Origin: Candidatus Aenigmatarchaeota archaeon
Lineage (GTDB): Archaea > Aenigmatarchaeota > Aenigmatarchaeia > QMZP01 > JAFGSV01
Direction: 5' to 3'
DNA length: 51,596 nucleotides
NCBI GenBank assembly: GCA_016934325.1
Contig: JAFGSV010000006.1
Span: 1-51,596, forward strand
Shown here: in pieces, positions 44,262 to 51,596 of the stretch
Layout of the letters: each line of letters starts with the position of its first letter
Numbering within the stretch: position 1 is the stretch's first letter
The notes under the pieces: generated by a model
What the model saw: only the letters and a program-made list of their open reading frames with translations
The model's database searches: none
What the model was told of the DNA's origin: nothing
Position numbers and translations under genes: made by a program

Positions 44262-45167
44262 TCACTTCTTCAGAACATCCCTCATAACGGACTTGGCGTC
44301 CTCGAAGAACCTCATGAGGATGGGCTTCTCCTGGTGCTCCCTGTAGTTCCTGTGCATGGATTCCATCAGCTTCTCTGGGATGTTCACCTTCGTTACCCTG
44401 CTTGGCTCCATCAGGCCAGGGTTCAGCTCTATGTTAACGACCTTGGGTTCCTTCCCGGGCGAGATGTCAACCCGCGTTATCTGGGTATCTATCGCCTCGG
44501 CCGCGTCCAGGGCGAGATGCTTGACCTCCATGTCAAGCTTCTGGGACTTGATGGAGCCGGGAGCGAACACCACGTCCTGCTCCTTGGTCACCTTCTTGAC
44601 GGCGGCCACGACATCGGGCTTGGCCACGAAGACCGAGACCATGTCCTTTATGAGGTCCTCTATCAGCACCGGCTGCTTCAGCGATCCCAGGGCCTCTATG
44701 ATGCTCTTCGCCTCTGTCTTCCCCTTCACCGTCACACCCGTCTTCTGGGTGGGCACGCGGATGACGACCGGGAAGTCGGCGCCGTCCAGTATCCTCGTGG
44801 CCGCAGCGACGGACCTGGCGAGATATAGGTTCAGCGTCGCTATGCCCCTCTTCCGCAGAACGGTGAGCATGAAGAACCTCTCGCTGGCCAGCAGGAACGC
44901 TATCGGGGGTATTGGCATGAAGGTGTTGCTGGGGAAGAGGGATAGGAGCTGGTACGCGTAGGAATGGAAGTTCCTCGGTATCCTGGGCAGCACCGCGTTG
45001 AACTTCAGGAGGTCGGAGGTCCTGTACGCGATGCTGAAATCGCTGTTCAGGCCCACGCCTATGCTTTCAATGGGCACGAAGAATACGGAATTGAACCTCT
45101 TCTTGGCCTCATGCAGCAGTTTCAGGTTGCTCTCGGTCTTATCCTGCCCGAGGATGCACAGCGTCAT
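44262..45167 (-). CDS. RimK-like ATP-grasp ligase (paralog 1)
   Basis: FNAVLPRIPRNFHSYAYQLLSLF...FPVVIRVPTQKTGVTV...QPVLIEDLIKDMVSVFV...PEVVNIELNPGLMEP-like end (KVVNIELNPGLMEPSRVT). Confidence 0.78.
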   Translation of the reverse strand: MTLCILGQDKTESNLKLLHEAKKRFNSVFFVPIESIGVGLNSDFSIAYRTSDLLKFNAVLPRIPRNFHSYAYQLLSLFPSNTFMPIPPIAFLLASERFFMLTVLRKRGIATLNLYLARSVAAATRILDGADFPVVIRVPTQKTGVTVKGKTEAKSIIEALGSLKQPVLIEDLIKDMVSVFVAKPDVVAAVKKVTKEQDVVFAPGSIKSQKLDMEVKHLALDAAEAIDTQITRVDISPGKEPKVVNIELNPGLMEPSRVTKVNIPEKLMESMHRNYREHQEKPILMRFFEDAKSVMRDVLKK

Positions 45168-45304
45168 ATTTTTCCCGCTTATCCCGCTATATGCCCATAA
45201 TTGAATCCCGGGTTAATAAGTCTATGTGACGGCAGCATGGCTATATCTCGAATCCCGAAAGAAAGCGGCATCAGTGGCGGCCTTCACGAAGCGGTCTATC
45301 CGAC

Positions 45305-46183
45305 CTATCTCCTGATCTCGCCGCGCACGAAATCTATTATCCTCTGAGCGACGTTGATGTTCGTGGCCTTCTCGATCCCCTTCAGGCCGGGGTTTATGTT
45401 CGCCTCAATCACGTAGGCCTTTCCCTTGCTCTCGACCATGTCTATGGCGCATATCTTGCTTCCAATCGCCTTTGCCGCCTTGAGGACGATCTCCCTCATC
45501 TCGGGGCTGAGCTTGAAATCGACGCCCCTCCCCCCGAGATGTATGTTGGCCTTTTGCTCCCCCGAGTTCGCGATCCTCTTGAAGGAAGCGATGACCTCGT
45601 CCCCCGCGACTATCCCCCTTATGTCCTCCCCGGGATTGGGAAGGTACTTCTCGATGAGGATCTCCTGCTTGAGGGTCTTCATCGTGTGTATCGTCGCCTT
45701 GGCCGCTTCCTTGCTCTCCATTATCATGACGCCCTCGCCGCCGAACCCGGACAGCAGCTTCATGATGACGGGCATCTTCTGCTTGTCTATAATGCCGCCC
45801 GCCATATCCTTCGAGCCGGTTATCCATGTCTCGGGAACCGGGATGTCCCTCCTTACCATCTCGATCAGCGTGAGGAACTTGTTGTGCGCGGTGACTATGC
45901 TGGACGCTGAAAAGGGCTTCCTTACCCCGGTCTCGTCCAGGAACCGCATCACGTGGTATCCGATCTGCGCCCTCTTGGAATCGATCCTCGGCAATATATA
46001 GTCGTAATCCAGGATGCTCCTGCCCTCCCACATGGCGTCCATCCCGTCGTTCACCTTCAGCATCACCTCTGCGACGGGGACAAGGCAGGCCTTCTTGAAC
46101 TGCTTGCGGGCCTCCTCCAGCAACCGCTTCGTGGTATAGCCCGCAGCATCATTCCCCGGGCCCAGTATTGCCAGCTTCATCAT
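45305..46183 (-). CDS. RimK-family ATP-grasp ligase (paralog 2)
   Basis: YDYILPRIDSKRAQIGYHVMRFLDETGVRKPFSASSIVTAHNKFLTL...MPVIMKLLSGFGGEGVMIMES...EILIEKYLPNPGEDIRGIVAGDEVIASFKRIA...AYVIEANINPGLKGIEKAT. Confidence 0.9.
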   Translation of the reverse strand: MMKLAILGPGNDAAGYTTKRLLEEARKQFKKACLVPVAEVMLKVNDGMDAMWEGRSILDYDYILPRIDSKRAQIGYHVMRFLDETGVRKPFSASSIVTAHNKFLTLIEMVRRDIPVPETWITGSKDMAGGIIDKQKMPVIMKLLSGFGGEGVMIMESKEAAKATIHTMKTLKQEILIEKYLPNPGEDIRGIVAGDEVIASFKRIANSGEQKANIHLGGRGVDFKLSPEMREIVLKAAKAIGSKICAIDMVESKGKAYVIEANINPGLKGIEKATNINVAQRIIDFVRGEIRR

Positions 46184-46225
46184 ATCATCCCGAAGCATCT
46201 ATTTGAAACAATGACTTAAAAATAG

Positions 46226-46621
46226 CTATTCATACTCGGAAAGCATCTTCTTCTTCATCGCCACTTGTTTGAATATCTCTCTGTTCTTCCCCGCGTCGAC
46301 CAGGAAATTGCCGGTCAATATGTTCCTGCCTATCAGGACAGGGAAGGTCATGTGGGACCTGTCCTGTATGTTGACCTCTGTATTGAACCTCCTGCCGGCA
46401 ATCTCTATCGTGGCTTCGAGGACCGGCCTCCTGGTGCCTACGTCCTTCGAGGCGCTCTTTATCTTCGTGATCCGGGTTACGGGACCGATGCCCGTCTCGG
46501 CGGCGAGCTTGATGTCGACGGAAGTCAGCTTGGCTCCGGTGTCGATTAGAGCTAGCGATTCCTTCTCGCTGTTGCCGATGATCTTGACCTTCTCAACGAG
46601 TCCGATGATTTTTTTCGGCAT
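46226..46621 (-). CDS. Retropepsin-like protease family protein (RimB-like, PF05618-type)
   Basis: LALIDTGAKLTSVDIKLAAE (D[ST]GA active site) ... FPVLIGRNILTGNFLVDAG. Confidence 0.85.
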   Translation of the reverse strand: MPKKIIGLVEKVKIIGNSEKESLALIDTGAKLTSVDIKLAAETGIGPVTRITKIKSASKDVGTRRPVLEATIEIAGRRFNTEVNIQDRSHMTFPVLIGRNILTGNFLVDAGKNREIFKQVAMKKKMLSEYE

Positions 46622-46654
46622 GCTTTATTTTAATCCTGTTTCGCTTTAAAAGTT

Positions 46655-48208
46655 ATGAGCGATTTCGTCGAGCACCCCATGATAAAGCCCGGCGTCCTGC
46701 AGTCAAGGCTGTACCAGCAGAGCATTCTGGGCCGGGTCATAAAGGAGAACCTGCTCGTCGTCCTGCCCACGGGATTGGGCAAGACCCCGATCGCGATAAT
46801 GCTGGCGGCACACATGCTCAGGACCCATCCCGGTTACAAGATCATGGTCCTGGCCCCGACGAAGCCCCTTACGAACCAGCACAGCGCCTCTTTCAGGCGC
46901 TTCCTGAACGTCGACCCTGGCCAGTTCCAGGTTGTGACGGGCGAGGTCCCGCCCAGTGAAAGGCAAGTCCTTTACGAGCATAAGAGGATCATCTTCGCCA
47001 CCCCCCAGACGATAAGGAACGACATCGCCAAGGACAGGCTCGGCCTGGGCCGCTTCTCGCTGCTCGTCGTCGACGAGGCCCATCATTCGATAGGCGGGTA
47101 CGCTTACCCCTTCATCGCCAAGCGCTACAGAGAGGAGGCGGAGCACCCGAGGATACTCGCGCTCACCGCTTCCCCCGGAGCCACCAGGGAGAAGATCAGC
47201 GAGATTTGCGACAACCTGGGGGTCAAGGCCGTCGACATCAGGACGGAGCATGACATGGATGTGCAGCCATACGTCATGCATAAGGAGATCGAGCAGGTCA
47301 GGGTTTCGCTCCCCCCCTCATTCGTCGGGATAAGGGACATGATCAACACGGTGTACCAGAAGAAGCTTGCGCACCTCAGGAAGTTCGGGTTCACCAAGCC
47401 CTCAAGGCTCGTCACCAAGAAGGACCTGCTCTACCTGCAGGGCGATTTCATGGGCCAGCTGAAGGGGGGCAAGAGGTCCGCTTTCGCGGCCATTTCGATA
47501 ATAACGCAGTGCATCAAGCTGGAGCACGCCATAGGCCTGCTCGAGACGCAGGGCATAAGGCCCCTGCTCGAGTACTGGGATAAGCTGAAATCGGACAAGA
47601 CGAAGGCGTCGAAGGTCATAAGCAACGACAAGCAGGTCGTCAAGGCCATTGGGCTCACGAAGCAGCTTGCTGAAAGGGGAAGCAGGCATCCCAAGATATC
47701 CAAGCTCTGCACCATAGTCGACGAGGAGATGCGCAGGGACTTGGACTCAAGGATAATCATCTTCGCAAATTACAGGACGAGCGTGGAGGAGATCGTCGGG
47801 GCTGTCTCGAACGTGAGCGGCGCAAAGCCGGTGAGGTTCGTGGGTCAGAAGATGGGGGTCACCCAGAAGCAGCAGATGGAGACCGTGAATAGGTTCAGGG
47901 CGGGTGATTTCAACATCCTTGTGGCCACGAGCGTCGGAGAGGAGGGGCTCGACATCCCGAGCGCGAACCTCGCCATATTCTACGAGCCCGTCCCGAGCCC
48001 GCTGCGATCGATTCAGCGCAGGGGCAGGGTCGGCAGGGCCAGCATAGGCCGGGTGGTCCTGCTCATCACCGAGGACACGAGGGACGAGGGCTATTTCTGG
48101 ACCAGCCATCACAGGGAGAAGAGGATGAAGAGCATCCTCAAGGGAATGAAGGGCGAGGGCGGGGAATCGAGGATCAGGAAGCCGAAGACGCTCTATGATT
48201 TCAGCTGA
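46655..48208 (+). CDS. Hef-type superfamily 2 helicase (helicase half only)
   Basis: HPMIKPGVLQSRLYQQSILGRVIKENLLVVLPTGLGKTPIAIMLAA, VVDEAHH, ALTASPGATREKI, FVGQKMGVTQKQQMETVNRFRAGDFNILVATSVGEEGLDIPSANLAIFYEPVPSPLRSIQRRGRVGR; ends without a nuclease domain. Confidence 0.92.
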   Translation: MSDFVEHPMIKPGVLQSRLYQQSILGRVIKENLLVVLPTGLGKTPIAIMLAAHMLRTHPGYKIMVLAPTKPLTNQHSASFRRFLNVDPGQFQVVTGEVPPSERQVLYEHKRIIFATPQTIRNDIAKDRLGLGRFSLLVVDEAHHSIGGYAYPFIAKRYREEAEHPRILALTASPGATREKISEICDNLGVKAVDIRTEHDMDVQPYVMHKEIEQVRVSLPPSFVGIRDMINTVYQKKLAHLRKFGFTKPSRLVTKKDLLYLQGDFMGQLKGGKRSAFAAISIITQCIKLEHAIGLLETQGIRPLLEYWDKLKSDKTKASKVISNDKQVVKAIGLTKQLAERGSRHPKISKLCTIVDEEMRRDLDSRIIIFANYRTSVEEIVGAVSNVSGAKPVRFVGQKMGVTQKQQMETVNRFRAGDFNILVATSVGEEGLDIPSANLAIFYEPVPSPLRSIQRRGRVGRASIGRVVLLITEDTRDEGYFWTSHHREKRMKSILKGMKGEGGESRIRKPKTLYDFS

Positions 48209-48359
48209 GCCGTGGCCATCCGCTTGATACGCAGAATCCGTATCCTATACCCGCTCATGACCTACCCTTCATGTGGAAACATCGGGAGGGAACGTCGTTG
48301 CCGGTCATTTTTGAATGAGCAAGATGCGAAAATGCAGCGAAAGAGAATTCAGAAACCAT

Positions 48360-48953
48360 TCAGCTATACCTTGGGGTGCATGCGACCATCTGGCTGTAAT
48401 AGCACCCGCAACCAGTGCAAAAACCCCAGCCGCCATTTACCGACCTGTAGCAGTAGCTGTAAGCGCTTTGCTGACCCTCGCACGGAAGGCCGGAGCAGGC
48501 TGAGTACATGCTCGGGCAGTCATAATACAGGGGAGCGCCGATGTCGACCGGCACGCAGCTCCAGGCGGATCCCGTCCATTTTGGCAGGCTGTAATCGTCG
48601 CAGTTCGGCGGCAGGGACACGGCAGCCGGCCAGCTGCTCTTGCAGCTGGTGCCTATGCAAATCTGGCTGCATCTCGTAGGCTGGTCGCATCTTGTATCTT
48701 GGAAGCTGGGCCAGAAGTAGCGGCAATCGCCTCCCAGGCAAGTCTGGTCGATTCTGATGGAGGGGATCGTTCCGCTCCAGTCGATCTCGCCGACGTCGTG
48801 CCCGAGTATGTCCGGGCCCAGGCCTGACTCGTATGCTATGACAAAACCGCCGCCGAGAGAGAAGAATATGGCTGCTATCAAGACCGGCCACAACGGCCCG
48901 TCCCGGATCCTCTTCCTGGTTTTCATCTTCATGTCACGTCTCCTATCAGTCAT
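48360..48953 (-). CDS. Cys-rich membrane-anchored secreted protein, paralog A
   Basis: N-terminal TM, GHDVGEIDWSGTIPSIRIDQTCLGGDCRYFWPSFQDTRCD...CIGTSCKSSWP...WGFCTGCGCYYSQMVACTPRYS; 16 cysteines after the anchor. Confidence 0.85.
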   Translation of the reverse strand: MTDRRRDMKMKTRKRIRDGPLWPVLIAAIFFSLGGGFVIAYESGLGPDILGHDVGEIDWSGTIPSIRIDQTCLGGDCRYFWPSFQDTRCDQPTRCSQICIGTSCKSSWPAAVSLPPNCDDYSLPKWTGSAWSCVPVDIGAPLYYDCPSMYSACSGLPCEGQQSAYSYCYRSVNGGWGFCTGCGCYYSQMVACTPRYS

Positions 48954-49518
48954 AGAGCGGTTCGCAGCTGTACGGCATGTTGATGTAGCAGCCGCAGCCT
49001 ATGCAAAAGTCATAAAACGCACGGTAATGCCCGTAGCAGACAGAGCCTGCCTGGATCTGCCCATTGCACTTCGGGTTCTGGGTCGCGCAGCTGTCCGCCT
49101 CGTTGGGGCACCTGTACCTGGTGGGTCCGGCGACGTTCACGTGCTCGCACGCCCACCCCCCGCCGCTCCTGACGAGTATCTCGTTCCCCGAGCAGACCGG
49201 TGGAGCCGCGACCGAAGTGGGCCATATGTCCCTGCACACAGATCCTATGCAGAGCTTGTGGCAATCGCTTGCGGCGGAGTCGCACCTGGTGTCCGTGAAG
49301 ACCGGCCAAGCCGCCCTGCAGGTTCCCTGCATGCAGAGCTGATCGGTATTGATAGCCGGTATGAGTTCCGTCCAGTTCATCTCTTCAATGTCATGGCCGT
49401 GCCACGGGGGGTTTTCGGATCCGAACGCGAACACGAAGACCGACCCGGAAACGAAGGCCAGCAGGGCTATCAATATCAGCAAGAGTTCCTTTCTCCGCGT
49501 CTTCTTGTTGATCTTCAT
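48946..49518 (-). CDS. Cys-rich membrane-anchored secreted protein, paralog B
   Basis: N-terminal TM, HGHDIEEMNWTELIPAINTDQLCMQGTCRAAWPVFTDTRCD...CIGSVCRDIWP...YDFCIGCGCYINMPYSCEPLYD; 16 cysteines aligned with A and C. Confidence 0.85.
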   Translation of the reverse strand: MKINKKTRRKELLLILIALLAFVSGSVFVFAFGSENPPWHGHDIEEMNWTELIPAINTDQLCMQGTCRAAWPVFTDTRCDSAASDCHKLCIGSVCRDIWPTSVAAPPVCSGNEILVRSGGGWACEHVNVAGPTRYRCPNEADSCATQNPKCNGQIQAGSVCYGHYRAFYDFCIGCGCYINMPYSCEPLYD

Positions 49519-49531
49519 TCATTCCCGCCTT

Positions 49532-50095
49532 TCAGGTATAGACCGGCCTGCAGCTGTGGCTCACCGACACATAGCAGCCGCAGCCGGTGCAAAAGTCGGT
49601 GAACGCCTGCCGCTGCCCATTGCAGTAGGGTATGGCGCTCCTCTGCCCCTTGCACGGATACGATTGGACGCAGTTGTTGGTCAAGCTGGGGCATTGGTAA
49701 TACAAAGGGCCGTTTATGTTCACCAGGGAGCAAGTCCATGCGCTTCCTGTCCATCTGGGCACATTCTCACCGCTGCATGTCGGGGGCACGGGAAGCATGA
49801 AAGGCCAGCCGGTCCTGCAGTCGGAGTAGATGCAGACATGGCTGCACCTGCCGGCTACATCGCATCTCGTGTCTGTCGCGGACGGCCAGACCGTCCGGCA
49901 GGTCCCGGAAATGCAAATCTGATTCGTGCGGATCAGGGGGATGGTCTTGCTCCAGTCGATCTCGCCGACGTCGTGCCCATGCAGAACAGGGTCATCGGAG
50001 CCCGTGGCCACAACGAATCCGGACCCTATCAGAAAAATCACTGACAACAAGAGAACGAGACAGTGTTCCTTCATGATTTCAATGTTTATTTCCAT
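49532..50095 (-). CDS. Cys-rich membrane-anchored secreted protein, paralog C
   Basis: N-terminal TM, HGHDVGEIDWSKTIPLIRTNQICISGTCRTVWPSATDTRCD...CIYSDCRTGWP...TDFCTGCGCYVSVSHSCRPVYT; 16 cysteines after the anchor. Confidence 0.85.
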   Translation of the reverse strand: MEINIEIMKEHCLVLLLSVIFLIGSGFVVATGSDDPVLHGHDVGEIDWSKTIPLIRTNQICISGTCRTVWPSATDTRCDVAGRCSHVCIYSDCRTGWPFMLPVPPTCSGENVPRWTGSAWTCSLVNINGPLYYQCPSLTNNCVQSYPCKGQRSAIPYCNGQRQAFTDFCTGCGCYVSVSHSCRPVYT

Positions 50096-50232
50096 AATTA
50101 ATAATTATTCCGCTTGATATATTAATCTTAAATTGGTGTGCTTCCACATTCGACTGCTCAGTGAATCGAGATGGATTCTGCAAGCACAACGGTATCAGAA
50201 TCCCGAAAATGAATCACGCGGGGTTCGCCTCA

Positions 50233-50874
50233 TCACACAACCCTGCAGCACCTGGCATAGGCACCCGTTGCAATGGTCGGGGATATGTATGCAGCCCTGC
50301 ATTCATAGCCGTTGCCAGATACGTAATTAGAATGCCAGCCAGTCCCATAACCGTCGTGTTCTGATCTGCAGCCCCCACCGGTGACAAAATAGCCTGACGG
50401 ACAAGTCGCTGTGACAGGTGTTTGATAATTGCTACCCCCTGAAACATGCACCGTGGTGCACTGAAAGGCAGCGCCTGCCAACCCATCCACATAACCCTTG
50501 GTCGCGGCGTCGGTACTGGCGGAGGGGCTGGCCACGCTGGTGATTCTATGACCGTTCATGTTTAGATTCGCGGTCGCGATATGGTTGCCGAGGTTGTCCC
50601 CGGAATCGCTCTCGCACACCACTGTCCCGTCCGCGTTAATAACCCTGATGGAGTTGCCGGCCGCGCACGTTCCGGTAACCCTGCTCTGCACGTTCTCAAG
50701 CTCTCCTATGCTATGCCCATGTTCGAGCGGGTTAGTCCCGCCATAAGCAATCACGTAGGATGTCCCCAGCAATAATAGCATTATGGTAAGTACAATAACC
50801 ATGTAGCGGTTTGTCTTGTCAACTTCAAGTTTGAGATGTTTAATGAGTTTGCTTTTCGATTTCTTATCATTCAT
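50233..50874 (-). CDS. Membrane-anchored secreted protein D (shares N-terminal GHxxxE module; tail-fibre-like middle)
   Basis: N-terminal TM, VIAYGGTNPLEHGHSIGELENV...LNMNGHRITSVASPSASTDAATKGYVDGL...CPSGYFVTGGGCRS...YARCCRVV; 'ITSVASPSxxTDAATKGYVD' resembles phage tail-fibre/shufflon-type segments. Confidence 0.82.
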   Translation of the reverse strand: MNDKKSKSKLIKHLKLEVDKTNRYMVIVLTIMLLLLGTSYVIAYGGTNPLEHGHSIGELENVQSRVTGTCAAGNSIRVINADGTVVCESDSGDNLGNHIATANLNMNGHRITSVASPSASTDAATKGYVDGLAGAAFQCTTVHVSGGSNYQTPVTATCPSGYFVTGGGCRSEHDGYGTGWHSNYVSGNGYECRAAYISPTIATGAYARCCRVV

Positions 50875-50992
50875 ATATTATTAATAACGGTATTCGTTGT
50901 TTAATAAAACATTCCTTCCACGATAGCATGAATTATAACTCAGATAAGAAGATGGCGTTTCCCAAGATTGAATTCTATCTTCACGTAATAAT

Positions 50993-51016
50993 TTCTTCAC
51001 ATAATTCTTCACATAA
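50993..51016. repeat. 2 x 12-bp tandem repeat (ttcttcacataa)
   Basis: Read directly: 50993-51004 and 51005-51016; a degenerate copy (atcttcacgtaat) lies just before. Confidence 0.85.
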
Positions 51017-51033
51017 TATATGATTTATATAAT

Positions 51034-51085
51034 AAATCAATAATGTAAATCAATAATGTAAATCAATAATGTAAATCAATAATGT
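51034..51085. repeat. 4 x 13-bp perfect tandem repeat (aaatcaataatgt)
   Basis: Read directly: units at 51034, 51047, 51060 and 51073. Confidence 0.93.
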
Positions 51086-51105
51086 TCTTCAGCGTAGTGT
51101 TTTAG

Positions 51106-51596
51106 TCAAAACGGCTTGCTAACGCAGCAGGATCCGCAAGGCCCTCCCTGGGACCAGCAGCTCGCGCCGCACGAACCAGTATCCGAATACGCCGCGCATG
51201 GAGCCATTTGTCTTGACACGAGCCCTGGTCAGAGGGCCCGCATCTGCATATCGAATCACCTGTATAAGGTTCAGCGACGCTGACGCATAGGGCAGATGTG
51301 GTCGAAGGATGCCTAGAGGACCCCGGGTGCCCTGGGGACCCCTGAACTCCACCCATGCGCCGCTCTTGCAGACGTACACCCTGTGGTTGTCGCTGTCGTA
51401 ATAGATGGCTCCATTGTGGCTTGAGCTGCATGAGGCGCTGGACCTGGGGATAATCCTGATCGTCCCTGCCACCGTGAGACGGTCCGTGACGCTCGGGCCG
51501 GATACTCCGACGCCAATCTTGCCATTGACGATAAGGTTGCCCGGAACAGGGTCGCTCCAGTCGAACTCATCGACTGAATGCCCCATAACTACGGGA
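51106..51596 (-). pseudogene. Protein E of the same N-terminal family, 5' truncated by window edge; Cys-rich C-terminus split across three frames
   Basis: Window edge reads PVVMGHSVDEFDWSDPVPGNLIVNGKIGVGVSGPSVTDRLTVAGTIRIIPRSSASCSSSHNGAIYYDSDNHRVYVCKSGAWVEFRGPQG in frame. Continuation in the 51102 frame: STTSALCVSVAEPYTGDSICRCGPSDQGSCQDK. Continuation in the third frame: MAPCAAYSDTGSCGASCWSQGGPCGSCCVSKPF*, stop 51106-51108. Confidence 0.6.

Noticed and set aside
51034-51085. CRISPR array
   Set aside because: The 13-bp units are contiguous with no spacers, so this is a simple tandem repeat; no CRISPR array or cas gene was seen in the window.
1-51596. tRNA/rRNA genes
   Set aside because: I looked in intergenic gaps for T-loop/anticodon-arm patterns and found none convincing; a tRNAscan run would be needed to exclude them.

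Overview
This 51.6 kb window is archaeal. The evidence is a TATA-binding protein, ribosomal protein L15e, Hef/XPF-type repair proteins, an archaeal-type AsnRS and archaeal NMN adenylyltransferase. The small, patchwork gene set would fit a DPANN-like lineage, but that placement is inference. Most of the window is dense housekeeping sequence that strongly prefers AGG/AGA arginine codons: gatCAB pieces, asnS, purM, pyrG, thymidylate synthase, a glycogen/starch cluster, a MoxR-DUF58 operon, Mg transporters, and a RimK/RimK/retropepsin cluster. Lower-GC islets at about 16.3-16.9 kb and 34.2-36.5 kb carry probable toxin-antitoxin-like pairs. The most interesting region is the right end (48.4-51.6 kb). 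It holds five same-strand genes for membrane-anchored secreted proteins that share an N-terminal 'A-[YFT]-G...GH[DS][VI]xE[IMLF]DW[ST]' module. Three are tandem paralogs with exactly 16 aligned cysteines. A fifth, truncated by the window edge, has its Cys-rich C-terminus split over three reading frames next to short tandem repeats. Other leads are a Hef split into separate helicase and nuclease genes about 25 kb apart, a HIT-family gene interrupted at a C6 run, a predicted membrane protein with an AT-hook-like tail, a duplicated promoter-like unit upstream of parA, and small CDSs absent from the ORF track. Family names come from recognising motifs by eye; no searches were run.
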